From a virus, in the IMG/VR virus record IMGVR_UViG_3300009124_000027, positions 1 to 50,597 of that record: a DNA stretch of 50,597 nucleotides; one strand, written 5' to 3'. Each line of letters opens with the position of its first letter. Within the stretch, counting starts at the first letter, position 1. Below, one piece after another: positions 24,101-34,356 of the stretch. The notes beneath the pieces were generated by a model, which saw only the letters and a list, made by a program, of their open reading frames with translations, was not told the origin of the DNA and did no database searches. Made by a program: the position numbers and the translations under genes.

Positions 24101-27100
24101 GGTGGAGATGCCACCCAATTCCTGAAGCAAGGAGACTATGTACAATATACTGGAACGGATGGTCTTTCTGTAAGAGCTCTTGTTCAATATGCAACAAAAC
24201 CAGAAGGAACTAACAAGTCTAGAATTTATCTTGATAAGTCAATTCCAGAAGAAGTTGTAAATGGAAATATTGTTAAGATTGTTCCTAAGGTAGATAATTT
24301 TGCTCAAGGAACACTCATCTATCCTACTGGTAGTGGTCAAGTATCTTCAATTTCCAGAGGATCTGAGGACTCTAAAATTAAGTACTACTATAGAAGAGAC
24401 TTTATCACAACGTCAACTACTAGTGGTAACTTCATTACATTCACTGCACAATTGCCATTTGGCACACAGAGATTTGTAACTTTTGATGAATCTAATTTCA
24501 TCATGACAGTTCTTGATCCAGGTGATGCCACAAACGTAAAGACAGGAGATGTAATTTACTTAACTTCTGATAATATTTCTACTACTAACACCACGGATCA
24601 AGCAAGTGGATTGAATGCTGGTTCTGTTGTTATCAGTCTACCAACTAGTGTCTTCAATGCTTCATCAAATTTCCCCAAACTAAAACTCTCGGCAACTCTA
24701 GAACTAACAAAAGCACGTCCTAGAATTAAGACGGCAGTTAAGAATAAGAGAGTCCTTATCAAGTCTGTTGGAGATAGAATTATTCCTATTCGTGGTGAAA
24801 ACTACGATGATGAATCAACTGTTATTTCATCATATGCTGACGCTTTTAGAGTTAGATATGTTTATGAAGGAACTTCTGTTGCACCACCAGATGTTGATAC
24901 TGCAGGAAATCTTGTAGGAAATGGTAGTGATATCACAGAAAGATTTACTTTTGATGATGGACAAAGAGACACATATTATGATGTCTCAAGACTTGTTTTG
25001 AAACCAGGATATCCAGCACCGACTGGACAGTTAGTTGTTGCTTTTGATTATTTCGAGCATTCACAGGGAGATTTCTGTACTGTAGATAGTTATTCTCACG
25101 AAGCAGGCGTAACCCTAGAAGAGATCCCTAATTTCAACTCCGCTGTTCATGGCATCGTTTCACTCAAGAACGTCCTTGACTTCAGACCAAAAGTAGACTC
25201 CACTTCATATGTAACTGGTTTTGCTAACGTTTCTTCTAGACAGCAACCAACTACAGTGTTTAGTGGAGAAGGCGGTGTTGTTTCTGTAACTCCAGCTCCA
25301 GATTCAAACTTAGAATTTACATTTAGTTTCAGTCAGTCAGAATTCCTCAACAGAATTGATGGAATTTTCTTAAACAAAAAGGGTCAGTTTGTTCTTAAGG
25401 AAGGTAACTCTTCACAGAACCCAACTCGTCCAGAACCTCTTGATGACGCTATTGCATTGTACTATATGTACATTCCTGCTTTCACAACCACAAGCAAGGA
25501 TGTAAGAATTACTCCTGTAGATAACCGCAGGTATACAATGAGAGATATTGGAAAACTTGAGAAGCGTATTGAGCGTCTTGAGTATTACACAACTCTCAGT
25601 ATTCTTGAGCAACAAGCACTCGGAATGCAGATTCGTGATGAAATCGGATTTGATAGATTCAAGACTGGTTTTATCGTAGACAACTTCGAAACGCATTTAA
25701 TTGGCGACATTTCTTCTGCCGATTATCTGTGTGCTATCGACACTCAGCAATCTGTTCTCAGGTGTCAGACAAATGAAGAATCATTTGCATTGAAAGAAGT
25801 AAACACTAGAGATGATCAAAGAGTTATTGATGGATACCAGAAGACTGGAGACATCATAACTCTACCATATACGACGCTAGAATTACTGGGAAATAGTTTT
25901 GCAACTAAAACCATTAATCCAAATCCATTTGTTGCTCTTCAGTATGTTGGCGAAGGTCAACTAAATCCAAGAATTGATCCTTGGTATGATAAGAATGTAG
26001 AACCTTTGATTGTCGATAATAACACTCAACTATATTCTATCTTCATTTCTAAGAATGAAATTAGAGATTCTTTCTCAAGTCTCTTCAATTCATTTATTGT
26101 TAATTGGATTGGATCGAAAGATTCATCTGGAGAGATCACTTCATTTGGAACTACTAATTCAGACTCCGCAAATTCTAAGGTACAAAGTGCTTCTGTTGCA
26201 AGTTCTTCTAATGTAAGTCCTAAGAATAATGAGATTGGAAAGGGTCTAACAACTGACTCTACGGAGAAAGGAACTGTAGCAACGTCTCTAAGATTCTTTG
26301 CTAGAAGCATTGCTGTCAAGTATGTTCTTAAGAGGATGAAGCCATCAACAAGACTTTATCCTTTCTTGGAAGGAACTGACATTTCTAGATGGGTAAATCC
26401 AGACAGTAAGTTTACTGGAATTGCTGCTAACTCCCTGTCAGGATTTAATGGTCCAATTGTCACTGACGAAAATGGTAACGCTAGTGGTATCATTTTGGTT
26501 CCTGGCGGTTACGCACCTCTGCAAAATACCACATGGACTGGCAGCCCAGAAACAGTCGAATACGATACTGCTTCTGAGCAGGTTAGAGTAACTACTGGAG
26601 TTAAGACATTTAAGTTTACTTCAAGTGCATCAAATGCACCCAAGGAAGAAGTAGATACTTACACAGAAGTTAAGTATTATGCAATTGGAAGACTCCCAGA
26701 AAATCCTGCAACTATTAATTCAACTTCCCCATCTATCTTCAAAGCAAATGAAGGTGTACAAATTATTGATAGCGTAACTGACTTGGAGGCAAGACCTAAT
26801 CCTCTTGCACAGACATTCAAGATTGAAAATTATGAGGGTGGTTGCTTTGCTACTAGCGTTGATCTCTTCTTCAATAAAAAGAGTACAAATATTCCAATCA
26901 AAGTTTATTTGACAAATACTGAAAGTGATAAACCAGGCAAGTACATTGTTCCTGGAACTGAAGTTGCTTTACTGCCAAATACAAGAATTCGTGTATTCAC
27001 AAGTGGAACTCTGACAGTTACTATTGGAGAGACTATTACTGGTTCCAGATCAAATTGCAGTGGTCCATTATCAAAAGTTCTTGATAGAAATAACAATGAA

Positions 27101-29602
27101 CTAACGGCTTCTAGTTCTGGAGTTGTTACTTTAACAAATGATCAAGTATACACTTTTGTGTTGAGCAATCATAATGGTAAAACATTCGTTCAAAATGAAG
27201 GATTGATTATTGGATCATTGACAACTTACAATGCCACCAACAACACAAGTCTTTCGGTAACCATTGCAAAAGATTCTGGTAAGGTTTCAGAGTTGTTAGT
27301 TAAAGAAACTGGCGGCAATTATGACTCAGCGATTCTTTCTGTTGAAAGTCCACAGTTGCCTGGTGGTAGTGTTGCTAACGGCAGTGTAAATATTTCAGGT
27401 GGAGAAATTTACAATGCTGACGTAACACTATTTGGTTCCGAGTACACCGCTCCACCATCAATCGTTGTTAAAGGCATTGGTAATGGCGCTGCTGGTGCTG
27501 TTATTGAGGCAAAGGTAACTATCGATACCCCAGCAGTTAGAATGGGCGTTGCAGTCGATTCTGCGGGGGTTACGCAGTCAATTACTCCAACATCTTTCAA
27601 ATTTGATTATCCAGTATATCTGCAAAATAATGCTCAATATGCACTGGTTGTTGAAACAGATTCAACAGAGTATGAACTGTGGACATCGAGACTGGGAGAA
27701 ATCGAAATTGCTACGAGCACTCCCGTTACAACACAACCTTTACTTGGATCGGTATTCAGATCTCAAAATGTTGATACTTGGACCGAGGATCTATTTGAAG
27801 ATATTAAATTTACGATTAAGAGAGCAGAATTTGATATCAGTAGGACTGGAAGCCTCAAAGTTGAAAACGAATCTCTTGGTTATCAACTTCTAGGAATAAA
27901 TCCAATTCAGACTGATGGAACGACCAATGCTGGTGCAACTTCTGATCTATTCAGAAACAACAACAAGATCTTAAGAATCAACCACCCAAATCATGGTTTC
28001 GAAGATCGTGGCAATTCTTATGTGTTCTTTAGAAATTCAGAAACTGTTGCTGGAGTAACAAACACTCAATTGAATACTACCTTATATCAGGTTAAGAGTG
28101 CTGGTGTTGATTATTACCATATCGAAAACGCAACTGTTGCCGCAAATACATTAAGGGGTGGTGGATCTTCTATTCTTGTTTCACATAACAAGAAGTATGA
28201 GCGCATGTATCCTCAGGTTAATTACTTAACCTTTAGTGCAACTAAGGTAGAAACTTCAGTTAAGTCAACAAACATTGTCGCTGTGGATTCAACAACCACA
28301 AACTATGTTTCATATTCACAAACTGGATATGAAAAAACTTTCTTGAATGAAATTCATTACTTCAACAACCAAAAAGTTCTTTGCTCTAAGATCAATCAAA
28401 CTGTAAATAATCTTGACAGATCATTTGAATTAGATATCAAACTTTCATCTACTGTTTCTTATCTATCTCCAGTTATCGATCTATCTTCTGCTTCTGTTAA
28501 ATTTGCTTCTAACAGAATTGAGAAGTCAAAAGGACAAGAAGATAGATATGGAAGAAGAGATCAAGTCCTTAAGTTCAAGGACGTATACTATTTTGCTCTA
28601 GCTAACTTACCAGTTGGAGAAGTTATTGATGCTGATAATAACCAAGCAGTTGAAGGATACAATAGCAAGGCAAAAGGAACTATTATCAGAAAAACAGAAG
28701 TTGCTGGTACTACCAATATTTGGGTTAAAGTTTCAACAACAAATGGATTCCAGAAGAACGAAGGTTTGATCTTTGGTGGTGCAAATTCCAATGTAAGTTG
28801 GGATCCTACAGCAAACCAAGGTGCTGGTGGTGGAGTAGCAGTTGGATCGGATCCAACCAGAGAAATATTCTCTGTAAATGTTGCGGATACAATTGTTGCT
28901 AGAAATCCAAGCATTCTTTCCGATACATTTGATAACAAGATTGATGGTAAAGTACAATTCTTCGACTCCCAAAATCAGATTATCACATTGAAAAATGATA
29001 AGAAGCCACATGGAGATCTTGGTTATACAGAATCTCTATTAGAATCTTCATCATCTGGAAATGCTAGATCTGGAGAAGGTGTTGCTGACATCTTTAGAGT
29101 AGGAGATATTATTTCATATCCCGATCAACCAACTGAGACTGTTGCATACTGGGAAGTGAAGGAAATTGAATACACTGATGGTATTGAGTACCGCTCAGAA
29201 AATACATTTAGTGATAGTTCTTCTGTTGCTAAGTATGTAAGTAAGGAGATTTCTATTGGCAATCCTGGAACCTCTATTGATGTTAGATTGACCGTTAATG
29301 TCAAGAACATCGATGATGTACAAGTTCTATATCGTTATAAGAAGTCTTCAAGTCAAGAATCATTTGACAACATTGAGTGGGAGTACTTCAATGAAACTGG
29401 ACTACCAGATGTTGCAGAATTCCCAACTAGCGAAAACAGCATTTCTGGTATTGTAGAAAAGCAAAGTTCTTATCAAGAGCTTAAGTATAGCGTCTCTAAT
29501 CTACCAGAGTTTTCATCGTTTGGCGTTAAGATCGTAATGAGATCTACTGATCCTGTATACGTACCCAAGATTCAAGATCTTCGCGCTGTTGCATCTTATT
29601 AA
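21134..29602 (+). CDS. Giant DUF4815 virion structural protein, 2822 aa
   Basis: The N-terminus carries the DUF4815 signature seen in large phage virion proteins: LNVNPYYEDFDANKNFYKVLF, RPGYSIQGRELTQLQSILQNQ and then YSFKQGELVIPG within the first 75 residues. The rest is a long beta-rich chain with GxGY repeats (GTGYTPTETITI; GGNYDSAIL), a helical coiled-coil-like stretch (RDIGKLEKRIERLEYYTTLSILEQQALGMQIR) in the middle, and a C-terminus ending VYVPKIQDLRAVASY. No catalytic site is apparent. Its place after gp8 would correspond to T4 gp9/gp10, which connect baseplate to fibres, but no sequence match is visible. It has its own late promoter (21093-21099) behind a terminator, and two small genes follow closely. 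Confidence 0.87.
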   Translation: MPQKTNLNVNPYYEDFDANKNFYKVLFRPGYSIQGRELTQLQSILQNQIESFGKYSFKQGELVIPGEVGLNNKLDYVKLSSVSEVAVNDGLGNIVYKKYDISQLHGRQLRGLTSGVIGNVVSSKNATETNADTLFVIYTTSGNANNETTFRQGETLEVIDGVNTPLMVVGTDGSVLPTAITVVDPDTGAESSVISPAMGFCSAVKVQEGIYFVNGYFVRNDDELLVIDPYYNAPSAKVGFLVTEDIVTPEEDESLYDNAIGSSNYTAPGAHRLKISLTLKKYELSTQTDKNFIQLLRVKRGVIEKKVVQADYSLLEQTLARRTYDESGDYVVDNFSIDIREYAQKEGNNGVYAVDSEGNYNGLSEQEASEKMIANVGPGKAYIRGYEIVNKETKTIEVSKARETLDSDNITIKTRGLPTYSVSNVSGSIPLNSEGSDLTSYPDVELYNIYNDALLGQNLDFVSGQRFTEDADERVFSINRRGSLFTDSDAIKTVTVEISQQDLVLKMNPANNAAPTIVFTDICDSNGNLYAVATRASGLPESYNSFKVIGFSIVTRPDASPGDQAKRFAEITLLGNKAELSALIEYDAEDDGERRFLFLGTSTGAGQGPVDSFTKTNGTILAGQSSQTYSDVTGVSSANGVGAKFNVERDGTGAIATVTLSDAGTGYTPTETITILGSSIGGVDTTDDIVITVASIVPVEKLGYIVDYNESVTPLIGTTKPSNFTLKRKGFGFNPDTDVVVSKGTLSSGEKAYNSVFGLSYFGPSFFTKITLEEQPSTGFGPGDYIIGSTSGAYGVVEGTSQSSFSSSGILMVRTLSGKFRSGEVLKDENDNAAKIARDNTISHFVTKYRGTGGYPQETDIKINGQTFDTSKVTVTTDTGGIGYVTYVKIRDRAAFNQTYSQPPVVTVTAGISNIALAARVDAILFRDTVVTYSPQDVKSFGAAFGSLGVNKFTADVESNDTTYANLVSVTEFTFSGKKGFKFLECNGFGGDATQFLKQGDYVQYTGTDGLSVRALVQYATKPEGTNKSRIYLDKSIPEEVVNGNIVKIVPKVDNFAQGTLIYPTGSGQVSSISRGSEDSKIKYYYRRDFITTSTTSGNFITFTAQLPFGTQRFVTFDESNFIMTVLDPGDATNVKTGDVIYLTSDNISTTNTTDQASGLNAGSVVISLPTSVFNASSNFPKLKLSATLELTKARPRIKTAVKNKRVLIKSVGDRIIPIRGENYDDESTVISSYADAFRVRYVYEGTSVAPPDVDTAGNLVGNGSDITERFTFDDGQRDTYYDVSRLVLKPGYPAPTGQLVVAFDYFEHSQGDFCTVDSYSHEAGVTLEEIPNFNSAVHGIVSLKNVLDFRPKVDSTSYVTGFANVSSRQQPTTVFSGEGGVVSVTPAPDSNLEFTFSFSQSEFLNRIDGIFLNKKGQFVLKEGNSSQNPTRPEPLDDAIALYYMYIPAFTTTSKDVRITPVDNRRYTMRDIGKLEKRIERLEYYTTLSILEQQALGMQIRDEIGFDRFKTGFIVDNFETHLIGDISSADYLCAIDTQQSVLRCQTNEESFALKEVNTRDDQRVIDGYQKTGDIITLPYTTLELLGNSFATKTINPNPFVALQYVGEGQLNPRIDPWYDKNVEPLIVDNNTQLYSIFISKNEIRDSFSSLFNSFIVNWIGSKDSSGEITSFGTTNSDSANSKVQSASVASSSNVSPKNNEIGKGLTTDSTEKGTVATSLRFFARSIAVKYVLKRMKPSTRLYPFLEGTDISRWVNPDSKFTGIAANSLSGFNGPIVTDENGNASGIILVPGGYAPLQNTTWTGSPETVEYDTASEQVRVTTGVKTFKFTSSASNAPKEEVDTYTEVKYYAIGRLPENPATINSTSPSIFKANEGVQIIDSVTDLEARPNPLAQTFKIENYEGGCFATSVDLFFNKKSTNIPIKVYLTNTESDKPGKYIVPGTEVALLPNTRIRVFTSGTLTVTIGETITGSRSNCSGPLSKVLDRNNNELTASSSGVVTLTNDQVYTFVLSNHNGKTFVQNEGLIIGSLTTYNATNNTSLSVTIAKDSGKVSELLVKETGGNYDSAILSVESPQLPGGSVANGSVNISGGEIYNADVTLFGSEYTAPPSIVVKGIGNGAAGAVIEAKVTIDTPAVRMGVAVDSAGVTQSITPTSFKFDYPVYLQNNAQYALVVETDSTEYELWTSRLGEIEIATSTPVTTQPLLGSVFRSQNVDTWTEDLFEDIKFTIKRAEFDISRTGSLKVENESLGYQLLGINPIQTDGTTNAGATSDLFRNNNKILRINHPNHGFEDRGNSYVFFRNSETVAGVTNTQLNTTLYQVKSAGVDYYHIENATVAANTLRGGGSSILVSHNKKYERMYPQVNYLTFSATKVETSVKSTNIVAVDSTTTNYVSYSQTGYEKTFLNEIHYFNNQKVLCSKINQTVNNLDRSFELDIKLSSTVSYLSPVIDLSSASVKFASNRIEKSKGQEDRYGRRDQVLKFKDVYYFALANLPVGEVIDADNNQAVEGYNSKAKGTIIRKTEVAGTTNIWVKVSTTNGFQKNEGLIFGGANSNVSWDPTANQGAGGGVAVGSDPTREIFSVNVADTIVARNPSILSDTFDNKIDGKVQFFDSQNQIITLKNDKKPHGDLGYTESLLESSSSGNARSGEGVADIFRVGDIISYPDQPTETVAYWEVKEIEYTDGIEYRSENTFSDSSSVAKYVSKEISIGNPGTSIDVRLTVNVKNIDDVQVLYRYKKSSSQESFDNIEWEYFNETGLPDVAEFPTSENSISGIVEKQSSYQELKYSVSNLPEFSSFGVKIVMRSTDPVYVPKIQDLRAVASY

Positions 29603-29611
29603 TTTCCGCGT

Positions 29612-29818
29612 ATGACTTATATTAAAGTTTCTGGGCATGATGGTCTTGTCAGAGATGAGACCACAGGTGCCATCTTGAATCAGAGCGATTCTGCTATTGA
29701 AGCAAGGCGTAAACAAAGACAGTTGAATTCCGCGTTGGAAGACATAAATATGTTGAAGGATGAAATCTCTGAAATCAAATCCCTACTTAGAGAGTTAGTA
29801 AAAAATGCCAGCAATTAA
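29612..29818 (+). CDS. Small coiled-coil protein between fibre genes (68 aa)
   Basis: This 68-aa protein has an N-terminal beta-like part (YIKVSGHDGLVRDETTGAIL) and a C-terminal coiled coil (LNSALEDINMLKDEISEIKSLLREL). It lies nine bases after the DUF4815 gene and overlaps the start of the next gene by 14 bases, so the three are presumably co-transcribed and co-translated. Similar short proteins at this place in cyanophages are, I believe, annotated as hypothetical or structural. It might be a trimerisation or attachment piece for the fibre that follows; that is inference from position only. Confidence 0.75.
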   Translation: MTYIKVSGHDGLVRDETTGAILNQSDSAIEARRKQRQLNSALEDINMLKDEISEIKSLLRELVKNASN

Positions 29819-32800
29819 CGTCGCACGTACTGATACCTTTGAGATTCAAAGGCAGAAGATTAACGATATTGGATCTCAGGTATTTTCCATCACTCAAGGT
29901 GGCAGTGATCTTGCTACTGGAAATCTTAGACTTGGTGATGGTACACTTTCATCACCATCATTAGCCTTCACTTCCGACTCACAATTAGGTATTTACAAAT
30001 CCGATCTTTCAACTTTGGGGTTTGCTTCTGTTGGAAAAAGAATTTTTGACATATCATCAACAGAATTAATTTCATATAAAAATTTCAAAATTCAAAAAAA
30101 TACATTATCTACTGGTGGATTAACATTATTAAATTCTGGATCTGGATATGATCCTGGAAATTATCTTGGTGTTTCTATTCTGGGGGGATCTGGAGATCTA
30201 GCGACAATAGATCTTATTGTTGAGTCTTTTTCTGGATCTATAACAAATGCTGGTAGAAATTATACACCAGGATCTTTCGCTGGTATAAACTTAGAAGGAG
30301 GATCTGGAACTGGAGCTGAGGCATCTTTTACAGTAGAAGCAGTAGACGGAACAATTTTAAATAATGGTTCTGGATATGGTGATGGTAACACCACTTTGTA
30401 TGAATTTATTTTCTTAACTGGTGGATCTGGAACTGGAGCTCAGGCTTCATTTTTTGTGGATACTGTATCTGGAGAGATTGTTTCTGTAAACATTCTTTTA
30501 TCTGGATCTGATTATCAGATTGGAGACATTTTAAGTGTCGATAATGCAGATTTTAATGGCAGTGGATCTGGATTTCAATTTGAAATTACTTCAGAACCAG
30601 GGATTGTAAAAAATCTATCTTTTACTCAAAAAGGAAGTGGATATTCAGCAAATGATGTACTAACACTTCCTGGACCAGTAAATGGAGTTTCTGCCACATT
30701 AGACTCAAATTCTTCTGTAATTACAGTTTCTTCTACTTCTGGTATTTTTTCAGGATCTTCCGTAACACAATCTTCTGGAACTGGACAGATTGATTCTGGA
30801 ACTACAGTTCAATTTGTTGATCCTGTTACAAATACTATCACGATTTCCGCAAATCCATTGGTATCTGGATCTGCTGTATTAAACTTTATTCCTCCATACG
30901 GAAATACTCAAACTACAGATTTTGAGTATACCATTAATAATGTTGGAGTTGTAGATAGTTTCACTGTAAATTCGGAAGGAAATGGATATGCCATTGGCGA
31001 TTTATTGAGTGTTTCGGCATTAAACTTAGTACAACCAATCACATACTTGGTTTCAGCAAAAGAAACCGATTTAGTAACATTTGTTGAATCTATACCAGCT
31101 GGGTATTTTTCTGTTGGGGACTCTATTACAAATGGTTTATTAACGGGAGAAATTTACCAAGTTAATACTTCTGGTGGTAATTTAATTTCTATTCTATGTG
31201 AATCAATACAATTACAAGCATCGGATACTGTTAATAAAGTTGGCGATGTAACAAACTATACCGTAAATGTTGCGGTTAATGGATATCGATTTTTTATTGA
31301 CACTGGCAATGGTCCAGAACTGACACCAGATTTAACTTTATACGTAGATAACACTTATATTTTTGATTTATCAGATTCTTCCAATTCTATACATTCTTTT
31401 GCTCTAAGTGAGTATAGAGATGGAAGATGGGAACCAAGTTACGTACAGAATATTAATACTACTTTAGATTCATCAACTAATTTAATTACAGTATCTACTA
31501 CTACAAATATTCTGGAAGGAATGGAAGTAATTGTTACTTCTATTGGTGGAGGTGGATTACCAGTAAACACAATAGTGGAATCTGTTATCGATTCTACTAC
31601 TATTCAATTATCAAATTCCCCGACTTTTTCTGGAGCAGCTACCCTATCCTTCAGAGGAGTTGAATATACGGATGGCGTAATTACTGCAGCAAATTCTATA
31701 ACTTTAAAAGTTACCAACAATACACCAACATTATATTATTATTGCAAAAATGCGAGCCCAAATCATGCCGATATGGGTGGAGTTGATGGTTTGGAAGCAA
31801 CCATTACAATTGATCCCAATAACCCAAAAGTATTTGGATCAGGACTTTCATTAAGAGTCGATGCATTAAACACCACTGATATTATTAATCAAAATGTAGA
31901 TACTGGTAAAATTGATTGTTTAGATATTGCCAGTGTAAATTCTCAATTTACAAGTACAAATGTTACTGGTACTTTAACGGCACCGACAATTTCTGGTAAT
32001 ACTATTTCACTTTACACCATAAATTCTCAGGCAAATTTAGAGATAAATGCAACCAGTACCAATGTTCAAAGCGATTTAAATGTTGGATCAAATTTAACTA
32101 TTGAACGTATATCTGGTAATCTAACAACATCTGGCGTTTTAAAAAGTACATTATCTATAAATGTCAATGATAAGTTGTTTATCACAAACAACACAATTTC
32201 ATCTCCAACTGGAACTGATATCATTATTCAACCTCCTTCTGGAAGGATCACCAAAGTAGATTCTACATCTGCTTTAGTTGTACCATCTGGAACAACTGCA
32301 CAAAGACCAGGGGCTACACTAGCAACAAATGGATCTGTAAGATTCAACACAACCACTGGTCAATATGAAGGTTATAGTGCATCAACATCATCCTGGTCTT
32401 CTCTTGGTGGCGTAAGAGATATTGATGGTAATACTTATATACTTGCAGAACTAACAACTGGAGCCAATGATAATACATTATGGTTCTTTAATGATAATAA
32501 TAATACATTAAAGTTGACAACGCAATTTTTGGACTTTAGAAATGTTAAGAAAATTTCATCTGGAAAACTTGGTCTTCCATCTTTTGTTTTATGGTCAGCA
32601 AATACTCCTGTTACTATCGGACAGTATGTAAAATATAGAAATAATTTATATGAAGTAACTGCTACTGGAACAACTGGTGGAGTTGGAACAGAACCAACAC
32701 ATCTATCTGGTGCTTCAAATAGTGGTACTGCACAGTTTACTTGGTATTCTTCTGCTGTATCTCCATTAGAATTTACGGAGATTGAAGAACTTAGAGTTGG

Positions 32801-33809
32801 TCCAAATAAAGACTGTCCTTTGATTGTAAGTGCTGAAACTAAAATATTAAACAATACAATTTTCACTCTTGTGGAAGATCTTGTATTGTCACCAAATTCT
32901 GGTAAAAAAGTTTCTATAAATGCCCCAACTTCTTTAGTAATTCCAGTTGGTAATACTAATCAAAGAGGTTCTGCTTCGCAAGGATCGATTAGATATAACA
33001 CCACAATATCTCAGTTTGAAGGTTATAGTGGAACGAACTGGTCTTCTCTAGGTGGAGTTAGAGACGTTGATGGAAACACATATATTATTCCAGAGACTGC
33101 ACCCGCAGCAAATGAAAATATCTTGTATTTCTATAATAATAATGTAAACACTATTAAACTCAGTGAGACAGAACTTGACTTCACAAATATTGATACAATC
33201 ACAACTAGTGGTGGTAATTCTTTAGCACTTAATACAGATATTCTTACCTTAGATAGTTCTGCTACAACTATCGATAATACAGATGCTTCTTCTACGTTCA
33301 TCAGCACAACAAAACAATACTTAGATCTTGGACTTTCTAGTGGACTTAATGTAGATCCTGTATTGAGATTGGATGATCAAGGTGATGTATACCTTAATAC
33401 TGGGTTTGGCACAGGAACTTTCAATGGAGTTAAAATTTTTGATGGTGACCTAAAAGATTTTGAACTAGCAGATTATTCTGTAGCTACAAAAACTTTTGAT
33501 TTAACAAAGGGAAGTGTTAATACTTCTTCTTCAATCCTTTATAGTATCTCATCTGCTAAAGGTTGTGATGTTACTGTTATCTGTAAGTCAAGCAGTGGTA
33601 AAAAATCTATGGCAAAGTATTCTGTCATTGATAACGGTACTGATATTTACTTTACAGAGATTGGATCGTTAAATACTTCTGCGGATGGATTTACCGCAAG
33701 TTTTGATATTACTGCATTGAATGAAACTAGAATTAGTTTAACTCTTTCTGACGATCATTCTAATGGAGACGTGGTTTCGTTCACTCTAGTAACACAAACT
33801 ATTAAGTAA
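29805..33809 (+). CDS. Large tail-fibre-like protein with cupredoxin-like domain, 1334 aa
   Basis: The N-terminus (INVARTDTFEIQRQKINDIG) is followed by at least five GSGY-type beta repeats (about 105-415). About 485-673 is a cupredoxin-like domain: strand NGYRFFID, PDLTLYVDNTYIFDL, HSF with His530, then after a roughly 80-residue insertion TLYYYC (Cys647), PNH (His654) and ADMGG (Met657), the order of type-1 copper ligands. After this come fibre repeats: two copies of a SLGGVRD(I/V)DGNTYI ... LDF unit, separated by WSANTPVTIGQYVKYRNNLYEV, a module of the carbohydrate-binding type common in phage fibres. The C-terminus is beta-rich. It overlaps the previous gene by 14 bases. Probably a fibre attached to the outer baseplate. 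Confidence 0.82.
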   Translation: MPAINVARTDTFEIQRQKINDIGSQVFSITQGGSDLATGNLRLGDGTLSSPSLAFTSDSQLGIYKSDLSTLGFASVGKRIFDISSTELISYKNFKIQKNTLSTGGLTLLNSGSGYDPGNYLGVSILGGSGDLATIDLIVESFSGSITNAGRNYTPGSFAGINLEGGSGTGAEASFTVEAVDGTILNNGSGYGDGNTTLYEFIFLTGGSGTGAQASFFVDTVSGEIVSVNILLSGSDYQIGDILSVDNADFNGSGSGFQFEITSEPGIVKNLSFTQKGSGYSANDVLTLPGPVNGVSATLDSNSSVITVSSTSGIFSGSSVTQSSGTGQIDSGTTVQFVDPVTNTITISANPLVSGSAVLNFIPPYGNTQTTDFEYTINNVGVVDSFTVNSEGNGYAIGDLLSVSALNLVQPITYLVSAKETDLVTFVESIPAGYFSVGDSITNGLLTGEIYQVNTSGGNLISILCESIQLQASDTVNKVGDVTNYTVNVAVNGYRFFIDTGNGPELTPDLTLYVDNTYIFDLSDSSNSIHSFALSEYRDGRWEPSYVQNINTTLDSSTNLITVSTTTNILEGMEVIVTSIGGGGLPVNTIVESVIDSTTIQLSNSPTFSGAATLSFRGVEYTDGVITAANSITLKVTNNTPTLYYYCKNASPNHADMGGVDGLEATITIDPNNPKVFGSGLSLRVDALNTTDIINQNVDTGKIDCLDIASVNSQFTSTNVTGTLTAPTISGNTISLYTINSQANLEINATSTNVQSDLNVGSNLTIERISGNLTTSGVLKSTLSINVNDKLFITNNTISSPTGTDIIIQPPSGRITKVDSTSALVVPSGTTAQRPGATLATNGSVRFNTTTGQYEGYSASTSSWSSLGGVRDIDGNTYILAELTTGANDNTLWFFNDNNNTLKLTTQFLDFRNVKKISSGKLGLPSFVLWSANTPVTIGQYVKYRNNLYEVTATGTTGGVGTEPTHLSGASNSGTAQFTWYSSAVSPLEFTEIEELRVGPNKDCPLIVSAETKILNNTIFTLVEDLVLSPNSGKKVSINAPTSLVIPVGNTNQRGSASQGSIRYNTTISQFEGYSGTNWSSLGGVRDVDGNTYIIPETAPAANENILYFYNNNVNTIKLSETELDFTNIDTITTSGGNSLALNTDILTLDSSATTIDNTDASSTFISTTKQYLDLGLSSGLNVDPVLRLDDQGDVYLNTGFGTGTFNGVKIFDGDLKDFELADYSVATKTFDLTKGSVNTSSSILYSISSAKGCDVTVICKSSSGKKSMAKYSVIDNGTDIYFTEIGSLNTSADGFTASFDITALNETRISLTLSDDHSNGDVVSFTLVTQTIK

Positions 33810-33810
33810 A

Positions 33811-34311
33811 ATGGCAAGTAATTTAAAACAATTTGATTCATTAGGCGGATTTTCTATTAATGAGACTGTCGTTGTAGATGAGTCTAGAAATGCTAAAGAT
33901 TTAAACACTATTGAATTAAAAAATAGTTTCTTTAGCGATAGCAAAAAAATTCATTACATTTTAAGAGGTAGTAATACAGCTACTTTACAAATTGATGATG
34001 TTGGTACTACTATCCCATTAGAAAGTAGCACTATGAATTTTATTACTGGACATTTTATTGGTGTAAATCCAAGTGGAACCGTTTATTCAGGAAAAATAGA
34101 AAGTGCAGTAAATTGCAATGCTTCTGGATTGACAACTGTTCTTTCTAGTATGCTAACAATTATCAAACATGATGTTCCAGTGGGAGAATCTTGGAATATT
34201 GATACGTTCACTGCTACCAATAGATTCAGCTATTCTACTATCAGAACAGGAACCACACAACTAATTAAATGGGCTGTATCCACTGAAGTAATTAGTATTG
34301 CCTGGTCTTGA
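33811..34311 (+). CDS. Virion-associated hypothetical protein (166 aa)
   Basis: This 166-aa beta-rich protein starts one base after the fibre gene's stop. It contains VVVDESRNAKDLNTIELKN, ILRGSNTATLQIDD and a C-terminal SYSTIRTGTTQLIKW ... ISIAWS. There are no signal or membrane segments and no motif I know. The tight spacing implies the same transcript as the fibre gene. Its Ser/Thr/Asn-rich beta composition resembles small fibre-tip or fibre-coupling proteins, but that is a guess. The stop is two bases before the late promoter CTAAATA (34314-34320). Confidence 0.75.
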   Translation: MASNLKQFDSLGGFSINETVVVDESRNAKDLNTIELKNSFFSDSKKIHYILRGSNTATLQIDDVGTTIPLESSTMNFITGHFIGVNPSGTVYSGKIESAVNCNASGLTTVLSSMLTIIKHDVPVGESWNIDTFTATNRFSYSTIRTGTTQLIKWAVSTEVISIAWS

Positions 34312-34313
34312 TG

Positions 34314-34320
34314 CTAAATA
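34314..34320 (+). promoter_or_regulatory. Late promoter CTAAATA before the giant fibre
   Basis: CTAAATA starts two bases after the stop at 34311 and lies 36 bases before the ATG at 34357, the same distance as before the DUF4815 gene. A weak GGCGGAG lies between them. Confidence 0.6.
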
Positions 34321-34356
34321 TATCAGAGGATTTTAACGGCGGAGCTAGGTAGCACC

